A stretch of DNA of 64,000 nt from Pseudoduganella guangdongensis. GTDB taxonomy: Bacteria; Pseudomonadota; Gammaproteobacteria; Burkholderiales; Burkholderiaceae_D. Below the pieces are notes generated by a model. That model was not told where the DNA came from, made no database searches, and was given only the letters and a program-made list of their open reading frames with translations. Location: the NCBI RefSeq assembly GCF_009857475.1, contig NZ_WWCJ01000011.1, forward strand, positions 1-64,000, given 5' to 3'. Every line of letters starts with the position of its first letter. Within the stretch, counting starts at the first letter, position 1. Of this stretch, positions 19,995-30,930 are shown piece by piece. Made by a program: the position numbers and the translations under genes.

Positions 19995-21518
19995 ATGACG
20001 CCCTTGTTTACGATTGCTGAAATCCGTGCGATCGAGCACGCTGCGGCCCAGCGCCTGCCCGCCGGCGCCCTCATGCAGCGCGCCGGCCAGGCCGGCGCCA
20101 ACGAGGCGCTCGACCTGCTGCCGTTCACCATCAGCCGCGCCCGCGTGCTGGTGCTGGCGGGTCCGGGCAATAACGGCGGCGATGCGCTGGAAACTGCCGC
20201 GCATCTCGGCCATGCCGGGGCGCAAGTCACTATCCTCCATCTTGCGCCAAACGGTGCGGCTGCGCCGGAGCGCGTGGCCGCCCTGCAGCGCGCGCGCAGT
20301 TCGCCCGCACGCTTTGCCGATATCGCCAGCGCGGCTGACGGCGCCGCCCTGGCCTCGGGCACGGACTGGACGCTGGTGGTCGATGGCTTGTTCGGCATCG
20401 GCCTGGCGCGCCCGATCAGCGGGGACGTTGCGACGCTGGTGGAAGCGGTCAACGCCCTGCGCTGCCCCATCGTCGCGCTCGACGTGCCGAGCGGGCTGGA
20501 CGCCGACACCGGCGCGATCGTCGGCGGTGCCGGCGGCGTCGCGCTGCGCGCAACGCACACCATTACCTTCATTGCCGATAAACCCGGCCTGCATACAGCG
20601 GAAGGCCGCGACCATGCGGGCATCGTCATCGTCAGCAACCTCGATATCGAGCGCGAGCTGTTCCCGCCCGCGCGGGCGCGCCTGAACGATGTGGCCCTGT
20701 TCGGGCATTGCGCGCGGCGCCGCCGCCACAGCTCGCATAAAGGCAGCCATGGCAGCGTGGCCGTGATCGGTGGCGCGCCCGGCATGGCCGGGGCGCCGAT
20801 CCTCGCCGCGCGGACGGCGCTGGCCAGCGGCGCGGGTCGGGTCTATGCCTGCTTTATCGGCGAGGCGCCCGCCTTCGATGCGGCGCAGCCGGAACTGATG
20901 TGCCGCAGCGCCCAGGGCTATGATTTTTCCAGCGCCGTGCTGGTCATCGGTCCCGGCATGGGCAGCGCCGCCGCCAGCGCCGCGCTGCTGGGCAGCGCCC
21001 TGGGCAGCGAAAGCCCGGCCGTGCTCGACGCCGATGCGCTGAACCTGCTGGCAGCCGGCGCCGCCCTGCGCGCGCAGTTGGCACAGCGCGGGGCGCCATG
21101 CATTTTGACACCGCACCCCTTGGAGGCCGCGCGTTTGCTCGGCATTTCCGCCGCCCAGGTGCAGGCCGATCGCCCCGCAGCGGCTCGCGCTTTGGCGCAG
21201 CAGCTGGCAGCCACGGTGATTTTGAAAGGATCGGGAACGCTGATCGCAGCGCGCGATGGCGCGATCGTCGTCAATACCACCGGCAACCCGGCGCTGGCAA
21301 CGGCCGGCACCGGCGATGTGCTGTCAGGGCTGTGCGGCAGCTTGCTGGCGCAGGGCTGGCCGGAATGGGAGGCAGCGCTGGCGGGCGTCTGGCTGCACGG
21401 CATGGCCGCCGACGTGCTGGTCACGGAAGGCGCCGGCCCGATCGGCATCGGCGCCAGCGAGCTGATTCCCGCCATCCGCACCGCCATCAACCGCCTGGCG
21501 GCGCATCACGGCAGCTAA
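19995..21518 (+). CDS. nnr: Bifunctional NAD(P)H-hydrate epimerase / ADP-dependent NAD(P)H-hydrate dehydratase
   Basis: A 507-residue repair enzyme for hydrated NADH and NADPH. N-terminal YjeF_N epimerase domain (about 1-210): AIEHAAAQRLPAGALMQRAG, the nucleotide loop AGPGNNGGDALETA, the catalytic-Asp region VDGLFGIGLARP and the LDVPSGLDADTG stretch. C-terminal ribokinase-like dehydratase (about 225-500): HKGSHGSVAVIGGAPGM, VIGPGMGS, LDADALNLLA, ILTPHPLEAARLL and the signature ATAGTGDVLSGLCGSLLA with its catalytic Asp. Both domains look intact, as in E. coli Nnr/YjeF. It converges on the ABC ATPase gene with 5 bases between stops. Confidence 0.97.
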   Translation: MTPLFTIAEIRAIEHAAAQRLPAGALMQRAGQAGANEALDLLPFTISRARVLVLAGPGNNGGDALETAAHLGHAGAQVTILHLAPNGAAAPERVAALQRARSSPARFADIASAADGAALASGTDWTLVVDGLFGIGLARPISGDVATLVEAVNALRCPIVALDVPSGLDADTGAIVGGAGGVALRATHTITFIADKPGLHTAEGRDHAGIVIVSNLDIERELFPPARARLNDVALFGHCARRRRHSSHKGSHGSVAVIGGAPGMAGAPILAARTALASGAGRVYACFIGEAPAFDAAQPELMCRSAQGYDFSSAVLVIGPGMGSAAASAALLGSALGSESPAVLDADALNLLAAGAALRAQLAQRGAPCILTPHPLEAARLLGISAAQVQADRPAAARALAQQLAATVILKGSGTLIAARDGAIVVNTTGNPALATAGTGDVLSGLCGSLLAQGWPEWEAALAGVWLHGMAADVLVTEGAGPIGIGASELIPAIRTAINRLAAHHGS

Positions 21519-21523
21519 GGGCC

Positions 21524-22243
21524 TTAATCGAGGACTGCGCCGCCCTCGGCGATGCGTCCCGCAGCGATCGTGATGGTGCGGCCGCAGCGCGCCGCGATAT
21601 GGCGGTCGTGGGTCACCAGCACCAGGGTCGATCCGTGCTCGCGGTTCAACTCGAACATCAGCTGGATCACCGCTTCGCCGGTCGCCGCATCCAGGCTGCC
21701 GGTCGGTTCGTCCGCCAGCAGCAAAGGCGGCTGCGTCACGAAAGCGCGCGCCAAGGCCACGCGCTGCTGCTCGCCGCCGGACAGGAACTTGGGATAGTGT
21801 TTCAGGCGGCTGGAAAGCCCGACCCGGCCCAGCATGGCTTCGGCCTTCTCGCGCGCGCCGCTGTCGCCGGCCAGTTCCAGCGGCAGCATCACGTTTTCCA
21901 CCGCCGTCAGGTGCGGCAGCAGCTGGAAGGACTGGAACACAAAGCCCAGCTTCTCCTTGCGCAGGGCGGCGCGGCCGTCCTCATCCAACGCGAAGATATC
22001 CACGCCATCCAGCACCACAGTGCCATCGGACGGGGTATCCAGGCCGGCCAGCAGGCCAAGCAAGGTCGACTTGCCGGACCCGGAGGCGCCGACAATGGCA
22101 AGCGTTTCGGCCTTTTGCACTGTAAAATCCACCCCATGCAGGATGGTCAATTCGCCGCTGGCGTCGGCCACCCGTTTGCCAAGGCCAGAAACGGAAATAG
22201 CCGCCTGCACCAACTGGCTGGAGGTCTGAGGAATATCACGCAT
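21524..22243 (-). CDS. ABC transporter ATP-binding protein, LolD/YbbA type
   Basis: A 239-residue ATPase subunit. Walker A GASGSGKSTLL, Q-loop in FVFQSFQLLPH, signature LSGGEQQRVALARA, Walker B LLLADEPTGSLD and the switch His in LVTHDRH are all present. The MacB/LolD/YbbA class works with a FtsX-like permease in lipoprotein or lipid-envelope export. Its ATG (22243) overlaps the divergent tesA ATG (22242) back to back; an in-frame ATG at 22249 and an open frame to 22306 give other possible starts. The divergent pairing with tesA is the same as ybbA-tesA in E. coli, but the ybbP-type permease that should follow is absent: nnr converges immediately downstream. The partner must lie elsewhere, or be lost. 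Confidence 0.9.
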   Translation of the reverse strand: MRDIPQTSSQLVQAAISVSGLGKRVADASGELTILHGVDFTVQKAETLAIVGASGSGKSTLLGLLAGLDTPSDGTVVLDGVDIFALDEDGRAALRKEKLGFVFQSFQLLPHLTAVENVMLPLELAGDSGAREKAEAMLGRVGLSSRLKHYPKFLSGGEQQRVALARAFVTQPPLLLADEPTGSLDAATGEAVIQLMFELNREHGSTLVLVTHDRHIAARCGRTITIAAGRIAEGGAVLD

Positions 22244-22877
22244 GGTCATGTTCAATAAAGTATACAGTTTCCTTGCGGTGCTGCTGTTGTCGTTCAGCGC
22301 CGCCACGAACGCCTATTCTGCATCAAAAACCGTCCTCGTGGTGGGTGACAGTTTATCCGCCGAATACGGCATCGCTCGCGGCACCGGCTGGGTCGCCCTG
22401 CTGGAGCAGCGCCTGAAAGAGCAAAAGCTCGCCGCCACTGTGGTGAACGCCAGTGTCAGCGGCGAAACCACCAGCGGTGGCCGCACCCGCATGCCCGCCC
22501 TGTTGAGCAAGCATAAACCGGACGTTGTCGTGATCGAACTGGGCGCCAATGATGGCCTGCGCGGCCTGCCGGTACCGGCGGCGGAATCCAATTTGCGCGC
22601 CATGATCGACGCCTCGCGCAAGGCCGGCGCGCGCGTGCTGCTGGTGGGTATGCGCATGCCACCGCAATATGGCCGCGACTACACGGACCGTTTCTTCGCC
22701 ATGTACGGCACCCTGAGCAAGGAGACCAAGGTGCCGCTGGCGCCCTTCATGCTCGATGGCGTGGCGCAAAAGCCGGAGTGGTTCCAGGCCGACCGCCTGC
22801 ATCCGCTGGCGGAAGCCCATCCCACCATCCTGGGCAATATCTGGCCCCACCTACAGCCTATCCTTAAAAGCAAATGA
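22242..22877 (+). CDS. tesA: Arylesterase / lysophospholipase, SGNH family (TesA-like)
   Basis: A 211-residue exported GDSL/SGNH hydrolase. Signal peptide about residues 1-27 (ending NAYSA). The four SGNH blocks are visible: nucleophile Ser in VVGDSLSAEYGI, the Gly block in NASVSGETTSGG, the Asn in ELGANDGLRG and the Asp/His pair in FQADRLHPLAEAH. Relatives hydrolyse acyl-CoA thioesters, lysophospholipids and aryl esters in the periplasm. TGAGGA lies about 10 bases before the ATG. The gene overlaps mnmH by 4 bases (ATGA) and is divergent from the ABC ATPase gene. Confidence 0.94.
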   Translation: MVMFNKVYSFLAVLLLSFSAATNAYSASKTVLVVGDSLSAEYGIARGTGWVALLEQRLKEQKLAATVVNASVSGETTSGGRTRMPALLSKHKPDVVVIELGANDGLRGLPVPAAESNLRAMIDASRKAGARVLLVGMRMPPQYGRDYTDRFFAMYGTLSKETKVPLAPFMLDGVAQKPEWFQADRLHPLAEAHPTILGNIWPHLQPILKSK

Positions 22878-23929
22878 AGTATCCTGAGATCCTCTCCATC
22901 GAAGACGTGCTGGCGCGCCTAGACGACTTCGACACCATTATCGATGCCCGCAGCCCCGCCGAGTACGCGCTCGACCACCTGCCGAATGCGATCAACTGCC
23001 CGGTGCTGGACGACCAGCAGCGCATCACCGTGGGAACCATGTACAAGCAAGTCGGTTCCTTCGAAGCGAAAAAGGTCGGCGCCGCGATGGTGTCGAAGAA
23101 CATCGGCCACCATATCGAGACCCTGTGGCTGGACAAGCCCCGCACCTGGAAGCCGCTGGTCTATTGTTGGCGCGGCGGCAACCGCAGCGGCTCGATGGCG
23201 ACCGTGCTGGCCAAGATCGGCTGGCCGATCGTGCAGCTCGACGGCGGCTATAAAGCCTTCCGCACCGCCATCAATGCCGACCTGGAAAAGACCCCGGACC
23301 TGGACTTCCGCGTGATCTGCGGCACCACGGGCAGCGGCAAGACCCGCCTGCTCGACACGCTGGAGTCGATCGGCGCGCAGGTGCTGGACCTGGAGCAGCT
23401 GGCCGCCCATCGCGGTTCGGTGCTGGGGAACATCCCGTGCCAGCCGCAGCCCTCGCAGAAAGCGTTCGAAACGTCGATCTGGGACCGCTTGCGTCGTTTC
23501 GACCGCAGCCTGCCGGTCTTCGTGGAGTCGGAAAGCCGCAAGGTTGGCTCGCTGCGCGTGCCGGGTGCCTTGATGGAGCGCATGCGCGCCTCGCCATGCG
23601 TCGCCATGCAGGTGGCGCGCGCCGACCGCGTCAAACTGCTGATCGAGGACTACCAGCATTTCGCCTGCAACGCCCCTGCCCTCAACGCCCAACTGGAATA
23701 CCTGGTGCAGTTGCACGGCCGCCAGCGTATCGAAAGCTGGCAGCGAATGGCCACGGCCGGCGACATGCCGCAGCTGGTGGACGAACTGCTGGTGGATCAC
23801 TACGACCCGGCCTACCTCAAGTCGATCGACCGCAACTTCGTACAGTATGACAAGGCGCTGCAACTTGAACTGCCCGATATCACGCACGATTCCTTCCTCG
23901 CCGCAGCCCGCAAGCTGCATGCGGGATAA
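22874..23929 (+). CDS. mnmH: tRNA 2-selenouridine synthase
   Basis: A 351-residue enzyme that converts 2-thiouridine to 2-selenouridine at the wobble base of Lys, Glu and Gln tRNAs, using geranyl diphosphate and selenophosphate. N-terminal rhodanese domain (about 1-130) with catalytic C98 in LVYCWRGGNRSGSM, then a P-loop domain with CGTTGSGKTRLL (about 149-160), and a C-terminal helical part. Length is near that of E. coli MnmH/SelU (364). It starts within the tesA stop (4-base overlap), so it is translated from the tesA transcript. The selenophosphate synthetase SelD it depends on is not in this window. Confidence 0.96.
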   Translation: MKYPEILSIEDVLARLDDFDTIIDARSPAEYALDHLPNAINCPVLDDQQRITVGTMYKQVGSFEAKKVGAAMVSKNIGHHIETLWLDKPRTWKPLVYCWRGGNRSGSMATVLAKIGWPIVQLDGGYKAFRTAINADLEKTPDLDFRVICGTTGSGKTRLLDTLESIGAQVLDLEQLAAHRGSVLGNIPCQPQPSQKAFETSIWDRLRRFDRSLPVFVESESRKVGSLRVPGALMERMRASPCVAMQVARADRVKLLIEDYQHFACNAPALNAQLEYLVQLHGRQRIESWQRMATAGDMPQLVDELLVDHYDPAYLKSIDRNFVQYDKALQLELPDITHDSFLAAARKLHAG

Positions 23930-23962
23930 AAAAAAGGAGGCTCCGAAGAGCCTCCTTTTTTT
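23928..23962. terminator. Bidirectional terminator between mnmH and ppiD
   Basis: A-run plus GGAGGCTC (23936-23943), loop CGAA, GAGCCTCC (23948-23955) and a 7-T run. It is symmetric, so it serves mnmH on + and ppiD on -. Confidence 0.93.
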
Positions 23963-23975
23963 ATGCCGCAGCTGA

Positions 23976-25862
23976 TTATTCAGCCGCTGGCTTGGTGATC
24001 GTGCCGACCGGACGCAGGATCTTGATCTTCGCCTTTTGCTTCAGCACTTCCAGGTAGCTGGAGAACTCCGACTGGGCCACCAGTTGGCCGATACGCTGGC
24101 TTTCCTGTTCGCGGCGAGCCGCATCTTGTTCTGCCGGCTGGCCGACCTTGCTGATGCGGTAGACGCCATAGCCCGCGCCAGGGATTTCCACGCCAACGTA
24201 GGCTGGCAGCTTGGCGGCATCTGCCTTCATCACGGCGGCAAATGCGGCAGGCGGAATACCTTGCGATTTCGCGCGCGAGACGGTCTTCGCTTCCGAGAAG
24301 CCTTCCGCGTCGCCCGACTTCTTGGCGGCGGCCAGTTTCTCTTCGCCAGCCTTCTTGGCCGCTTTCACGGCTTCTTCCATGGCCACTTGCTGCTTGATCG
24401 CGGCTTCAACTTCCGCCAGCGGCTTTTTAGAGGCTGGCTTGAACTCAACGACACGCCCTGCGATCAGGGTTTGCGGCGCGACTTCAACGGCTTCCGTGTT
24501 GCGCTTGTTCTTCAGCGCATCATCAGCGAACAGCGCGGTCAGGAACTTGGCGTTGTTGAATGGCGCGGCGCCCAGCATCGGATTCGGCTGGCGGCCCAGG
24601 CCTTCGGCGGTTTCGATCTTCAGCTTCAGCTTATCGGCAGCCGGTTTCAGGCTTTCGTATTGCGAATACACGATATCGGTGAACTGCTCCGACATTTCGG
24701 AGAACAGCTTGCCGGCCTTCTGCTTTTTCAGGTCGGCCACGATCTCGCCCTTCACTTCCTCCAGCGGCTTGATCTGTGCCGGCTTCAGCTCAGTCACGGT
24801 GATGATGTGATAGCCAAACTCGGACTTCACCAGGTCGCTGATCTCGCCCTGCTTCAGTTTCAGGATGGCTTCTTCCACCGGCTTGACGAAGGTGCCTTTG
24901 ACCAGCACGTCCAGGTCGCCGCCCAGTTCCGCGGAGCCCGGATCTTCCGACTTGGCCTTGGCGATCTTGGCGAAATCAGCTGGAGTCTTGCGCACTTCGG
25001 CCAGGGCGGCTTCCGCTTTCGCCCTGTCCTTGATCAGGATATGCGAGGAGCGGCGCAGTTCTTCGGTGCCGAAACGGGCTTTGTTGGCCGCGTAATAGCC
25101 GTTGACTTCTTCGTCGGTCACGCTGACCTGCGGTGCAACGGAATCAGCGTTCAGCAGCACGTATTCGATCTTCGCGGATTCAGGAATCTCGAACAGCTTG
25201 GCGTTCTTGTCGTAGAAGGCCTTCACCATGTCGTCGGTCACTTTGACATCGGCGATGTACTTGGTCAGCGGGAACGCCAGCTCCTGCACTTCACGCTCTT
25301 GCGCGCCGAAATCGGAAATCGCTTTCGCCACGGTGCGCGGGGTGATGCCGCTCTGCTCCAGGCCGCCCAGGATCTGGTTGATCACCAGGTCGTTGCGCAG
25401 CTGGTTCTGGTGCATATCGACATTCATGCCTTGCTGCGCCAGGATCGAACGATATTGTTCGGTATCGAAGGTGCCGTCGGCTTTCACCAGGGTCGGGAAA
25501 TCGTTCCACACGGCGCGCTGCACGGTGCCGTCGCTGACGGTCATGTGCGCTTTGCGGATTTCAGCAGTCAGTGCGCGCTGGGCCAGCAACTGGTCCAGGA
25601 CGTTCTGTTTGAATTCCGGCGTATCGAACAGTTTCTGGTCGAACTGGGCGCCCATTTGCTGGCGCATCGTGTCGAGCTGGCGGCGCTGCGCATTTTCCCA
25701 TTCCTGCTGGGTGAGCGGATAGCCGGCCACCTTGGCGATCGTGTTCGGGTCTTCGCCAAACAGCGTAACGCCGCTGACGCCGACCAGCACAAAGGACGGC
25801 ACAATCAGGAGCGCCAGGATAATCTGCATCAGCTTTTGATGCGTACGTACGAAATCGAACAT
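23976..25862 (-). CDS. ppiD: Membrane-anchored periplasmic chaperone/foldase PpiD
   Basis: A 628-residue SurA N-domain/parvulin protein anchored in the inner membrane. The start at 25862 (MFDFVRTHQKLMQ) fits the family; the open frame extends upstream through two tRNA genes and that part is discarded. One transmembrane helix (about residues 13-34), SurA-like helices (about 40-230), a central parvulin domain (about 255-360) with EELRRSSHILIKDRAKAE, GSAELGGDLDVL and SEFGYHIITVTELKP, and a C-terminal region with further chaperone-like helices. In E. coli PpiD sits at the SecYEG exit and helps exported proteins fold. Placement after lon, hupB and tRNAs is the conserved order in many proteobacteria. 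Confidence 0.95.
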   Translation of the reverse strand: MFDFVRTHQKLMQIILALLIVPSFVLVGVSGVTLFGEDPNTIAKVAGYPLTQQEWENAQRRQLDTMRQQMGAQFDQKLFDTPEFKQNVLDQLLAQRALTAEIRKAHMTVSDGTVQRAVWNDFPTLVKADGTFDTEQYRSILAQQGMNVDMHQNQLRNDLVINQILGGLEQSGITPRTVAKAISDFGAQEREVQELAFPLTKYIADVKVTDDMVKAFYDKNAKLFEIPESAKIEYVLLNADSVAPQVSVTDEEVNGYYAANKARFGTEELRRSSHILIKDRAKAEAALAEVRKTPADFAKIAKAKSEDPGSAELGGDLDVLVKGTFVKPVEEAILKLKQGEISDLVKSEFGYHIITVTELKPAQIKPLEEVKGEIVADLKKQKAGKLFSEMSEQFTDIVYSQYESLKPAADKLKLKIETAEGLGRQPNPMLGAAPFNNAKFLTALFADDALKNKRNTEAVEVAPQTLIAGRVVEFKPASKKPLAEVEAAIKQQVAMEEAVKAAKKAGEEKLAAAKKSGDAEGFSEAKTVSRAKSQGIPPAAFAAVMKADAAKLPAYVGVEIPGAGYGVYRISKVGQPAEQDAARREQESQRIGQLVAQSEFSSYLEVLKQKAKIKILRPVGTITKPAAE

Positions 25863-25945
25863 GTCAGCTATTGTTTTCCTAGAGTGGAGGCTTAGAACTG
25901 CCCGCGCGATTTTACAGGTCAGTTGCTCACACGGCAAGTGAATGT

Positions 25946-26006
25946 AAAAAAACCCCACCGGCACAGAGTGCGACCTAGGGCGCATTCTGGCAGATGGGGT
26001 TTTTTT
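25946..26006 (-). terminator. Long-hairpin terminator of the tRNA-Val/tRNA-Asp transcript
   Basis: Twelve-bp outer stem of seven A plus CCCCA (25946-25957) against TGGGG plus seven T (25995-26006), with a second imperfect stem inside (CAGAGTGCG against CGCATTCTG). On the minus strand it ends in a 7-U run, just after the second tRNA-Asp and before ppiD. Confidence 0.88.
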
Positions 26007-26013
26007 GATATTC

Positions 26014-26090
26014 TGGCGGAGTGGACGGGGCTCGAACCCGCGACCCCCGGCGTGACAGGCCGGTATTCTAACCAACTGAACTACCACTCC
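26014..26090 (-). tRNA. tRNA-Asp(GTC), copy 2
   Basis: 77 nt including encoded CCA. Acceptor GGAGTGG pairs with CCACTCC, discriminator G, anticodon loop CTGTCAC with GTC, T-arm GGGTTCGAGCCC. It is the same as the next tRNA except for one base pair in the acceptor stem. Confidence 0.97.
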
Positions 26091-26109
26091 AGGTAGTGCT
26101 TGCATTTGC

Positions 26110-26186
26110 TGGCGGAGCGGACGGGGCTCGAACCCGCGACCCCCGGCGTGACAGGCCGGTATTCTAACCAACTGAACTACCGCTCC
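26110..26186 (-). tRNA. tRNA-Asp(GTC), copy 1
   Basis: 77 nt including encoded CCA. Acceptor GGAGCGG pairs with CCGCTCC; the body has the same anticodon GTC and T-arm as the copy 19 bases downstream. The two copies differ by a compensated U-A versus C-G pair in the acceptor stem. Confidence 0.97.
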
Positions 26187-26213
26187 AGCATTTACAACAC
26201 TTTTGTTTAAGCT

Positions 26214-26289
26214 TGGTGGGCGTTGAGAGGGTCGAACTCCCGACCTAATCCTTGTAAGGGATCCGCTCTACCAACTGAGCTAAACGCCC
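26214..26289 (-). tRNA. tRNA-Val(TAC)
   Basis: 76 nt with encoded CCA. Acceptor GGGCGTT pairs with AACGCCC, discriminator A, D-arm AGCTCAGTTGGTAGAGC, anticodon loop CTTACAA giving TAC, T-arm with GTTCGAC. First of three clustered tRNAs between hupB and ppiD. Confidence 0.97.
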
Positions 26290-26302
26290 GCTTAAACTGC
26301 TT

Positions 26303-26322
26303 GGTAAGCATTACTGCTTACC
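26303..26322 (-). other. Perfect hairpin between hupB and tRNA-Val
   Basis: Eight-bp inverted repeat GGTAAGCA/TGCTTACC around TTAC, 8 bases after the hupB stop and 14 bases before the tRNA-Val 5' end. No U-run follows, so it is more likely an mRNA 3' stabiliser, or a processing site separating hupB mRNA from the tRNA precursor, than a true terminator. Confidence 0.55.
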
Positions 26323-26330
26323 GAAGGCCA

Positions 26331-26603
26331 TTATTGTACAGCGTCTTTCAGAGCTTTACCAGCTTTAAATTTCGGTACTTTCGCTGCGTCGATCTTGATC
26401 TCTTCTTTGGTGCGCGGGTTGCGGCCGGTACGGGCTGCGCGCTCGCTCACGGAGAAGGTGCCAAAGCCAACCAGGGTGACGCTGTCGTTCTTGGCCAGGG
26501 TGGTGGTTACGCCGTCGATCATCGCATCCAGGGCGCGCGCTGCCGCGGCCTTGGAGATGTCTGCGGAAGTGGCGATGTGGTCGATCAGTTCGGTCTTGTT
26601 CAT
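26331..26603 (-). CDS. hupB: DNA-binding protein HU (beta type)
   Basis: A 90-residue nucleoid protein of the HU/IHF family. The start at 26603 ([11 protein letters not shown]) is the usual one; a GGGGAC ribosome binding site lies upstream and the 5 extra residues of the longer frame are discarded. The helical N-terminus (1-40), [24 protein letters not shown] (the DNA-intercalating arm with its conserved Pro in RNP) and the closing [12 protein letters not shown] are complete. It bends and compacts DNA as a dimer. Gene order lon-hupB-(tRNAs)-ppiD is conserved. Confidence 0.97.
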   Translation of the reverse strand: MNKTELIDHIATSADISKAAAARALDAMIDGVTTTLAKNDSVTLVGFGTFSVSERAARTGRNPRTKEEIKIDAAKVPKFKAGKALKDAVQ

Positions 26604-26725
26604 TACAGTCCCCGTCACAAAGGTTTATATCGTTTATACCGTTTTCTATGCTGCGTTTTCGTTTGCATAAAAATCTCAGGGGCGTATTAAACAGGGCGGC
26701 ATTGCTTTGTGTCAAGGGTAAATGC

Positions 26726-26756
26726 AAACGGGCGCCATTTCTGGCGCCCGTTTTTG
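26726..26756 (-). terminator. Terminator downstream of lon
   Basis: Perfect 12-bp stem AAACGGGCGCCA (26726-26737) and TGGCGCCCGTTT (26742-26753) around TTTC. On the minus strand the stem's own end plus TTTGCATTT gives a moderate U-rich tail. It lies between the lon stop and the hupB promoter region. Confidence 0.75.
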
Positions 26757-26765
26757 GCTGGTTTG

Positions 26766-26874
26766 AACCCGGTAAACCTGGGTCTGACCCAAGGGTCAGA
26801 CCCAATCTACTCGAATTCCACGGCTCCGGCATACTTGGGGTCCGACCCTTGGGTCCGACCCTGCCCTGCCGGGT

Positions 26875-26875
<1 letters not shown>
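26766..26875. repeat. REP-like repeat with GGGTC(T/C)GACCC motifs
   Basis: A 12-bp inverted repeat (26779-26790 against 26793-26804, spacer AA) carries GGGTCTGACCC and its complement. It is followed by a tandem direct repeat of a TTGGG(G)TCCGACCC unit (26835-26848 and 26849-26861). The block is bounded by AACCCGG (26766) and CCGGGTT (26869). This looks like the interspersed palindromic elements common in Oxalobacteraceae intergenic DNA. It sits directly against the lon stop codon. Confidence 0.6.
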
Positions 26876-29283
<2,408 letters not shown>

Positions 29284-29423
29284 GGCGTACCTTATTTAAA
29301 AACCTGGTCTTTATGTGTGCCCCAGCGGCAATTTCACAAGGCCAGTACTGCAATTATATTTGCTTTGAGAAAATGCAGTAGCACTCTAATAAAAACATGC
29401 GGATTTGCAGCGCAAGAAACAAA

Positions 29424-29460
29424 AAAAGCCACGCGCGACCGCAATCGCGAGTGGCTTTTC
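29424..29460 (-). terminator. Terminator downstream of clpX
   Basis: AAAAGCCAC (29424-29432) pairs with GTGGCTTTT (29451-29459), with a smaller inner GCGA/TCGC stem. The minus-strand transcript ends in a U-run from the seven A at 29421-29427. Confidence 0.85.
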
Positions 29461-29527
29461 GACTGAAGCCTGCGTTCTATTATTGAGACTGATTGTAACG
29501 CCTTGCCTCAGGGATTCAAAACCCTAT

Positions 29528-30796
29528 TTAGTTTTCCCCAGCAGCTTTAGGGGATTCCTGGTAAATCAGGAGGGGTTTTGCGCCACTGGTGATGGTATTT
29601 TCATCAATAACGACTTTGGTGACGTTTTGCTGGTTCGGCAGGTCGAACATAATATCCAGCAACGCGTGTTCCAAAATAGAACGCAGGCCACGGGCGCCGG
29701 TCTTGCGCGCCAGCGCCTTGCGGGCGATCGCGTGCAGTGCGGCAGGACGGATTTCCAGTTCGGCGCCTTCCATCTCCAGCAGCTTCGAATACTGCTTGAC
29801 CAGCGCGTTCTTCGGCTCGACCAGAATCTCGATCAACGCTTCCTCGGTCAGCTCAGCCAGGGTCGCCACCACCGGCAGGCGGCCCACCAGTTCCGGGATC
29901 AGGCCGAACTTGATCAGGTCTTCCGGCTCGGCGTCCATCATCAGGTCGCTGTTCGAGCGCTGTTCCTTGCTCTTCACTTCCGCCGAGAAGCCGATGCCGG
30001 ACTTTTCGGAACGGTTGGAAATGATCTTCGCCAGGCCGTCAAACGCGCCGCCGCAGATGAACATGATGTTGGTGGTGTCGATCTGCACGAAGTCCTGGTT
30101 CGGGTGCTTGCGGCCGCCTTGCGGTGGCACCGACGCCATGGTGCCCTCGATCAGTTTCAGCAGGGCTTGTTGCACGCCCTCGCCCGACACGTCGCGGGTG
30201 ATCGATGGGTTGTCGGACTTGCGGGAAATCTTGTCGATCTCGTCGATATAGACGATGCCGCGCTGTGCCTTCTCAACATCATAGTTGCAGCTCTGCAACA
30301 ATTTCTGGATGATGTTTTCGACGTCCTCCCCCACATAACCGGCTTCGGTCAGGGTGGTGGCGTCGGCGATCACGAACGGCACGTTCAGCATGCGCGCCAG
30401 GGTTTGCGCCAGCAGGGTCTTGCCGGAGCCGGTTGGGCCGACCAGCAAGATGTTGGACTTGGCCAGTTCGACGTCGTCTTTCTTGCCCAGGTGCTTCAGG
30501 CGCTTGTAATGGTTGTACACCGCCACCGACAGGATGCGCTTGGCGGTCGCCTGGCCGATCACGTACTGGTTCAGCAGTTCCGTGATTTCCAGCGGGGTCG
30601 GCAGGTCCGACTTGGCGCCCGTGACCGATTCGATACTGGACGTTTCATCGCGGATGATGTCATTGCACAGGTCAATGCACTCGTCGCAAATGAAGACGGA
30701 CGGGCCGGCGATCAGCTTCTTCACTTCATGCTGGCTCTTGCCGCAGAACGAGCAGTACAGGAGTTTTTCGCCGCTGGAAGATTTTTTCTCTGACAT
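29528..30796 (-). CDS. clpX: ATP-dependent Clp protease ATP-binding subunit ClpX
   Basis: A 422-residue AAA+ unfoldase that feeds substrates to ClpP. The start at 30796 ([11 protein letters not shown]) is chosen because it precedes the N-terminal zinc-binding domain directly; the longer frame has no family support. The zinc-binding C4 motif is CSFCGKS...CDEC (about 16-41). AAA+ core: Walker [13 protein letters not shown] (about 120), Walker B in [11 protein letters not shown], and the ClpP-docking IGF-like loop in [12 protein letters not shown]. Length matches E. coli ClpX (424). Upstream are clpP and a hairpin; downstream a strong terminator. Confidence 0.98.
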   Translation of the reverse strand: MSEKKSSSGEKLLYCSFCGKSQHEVKKLIAGPSVFICDECIDLCNDIIRDETSSIESVTGAKSDLPTPLEITELLNQYVIGQATAKRILSVAVYNHYKRLKHLGKKDDVELAKSNILLVGPTGSGKTLLAQTLARMLNVPFVIADATTLTEAGYVGEDVENIIQKLLQSCNYDVEKAQRGIVYIDEIDKISRKSDNPSITRDVSGEGVQQALLKLIEGTMASVPPQGGRKHPNQDFVQIDTTNIMFICGGAFDGLAKIISNRSEKSGIGFSAEVKSKEQRSNSDLMMDAEPEDLIKFGLIPELVGRLPVVATLAELTEEALIEILVEPKNALVKQYSKLLEMEGAELEIRPAALHAIARKALARKTGARGLRSILEHALLDIMFDLPNQQNVTKVVIDENTITSGAKPLLIYQESPKAAGEN

Positions 30797-30886
30797 GGGA
30801 CTAATCTTTAGTTTTGGTGCAAATTTGCCGTGCGCATAAGCAAGAAATCCTGCGCACAACCACATGCTACCCGAAATAAATGCAAA

Positions 30887-30914
30887 ACGCCCGAACGTTG
30901 TAGCGTCCGGGCGT
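30887..30914 (-). terminator. Hairpin between clpP and clpX
   Basis: ACGCCCG (30887-30893) pairs with CGGGCGT (30908-30914); an A-rich flank gives UUUUGCA on the minus transcript. It probably attenuates rather than blocks transcription into clpX, since the two genes normally work together. Confidence 0.6.
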
Positions 30915-30930
30915 CGTATTGCTTGGACGC

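Noticed and set aside
25863-26171. N-terminal extension of ppiD through the tRNA-Asp genes
   Set aside because: The frame happens to stay open across the two tRNA-Asp genes, giving a repeated peptide. The true start is the conserved MFDFVRTHQ at 25862, after the tRNA terminator.
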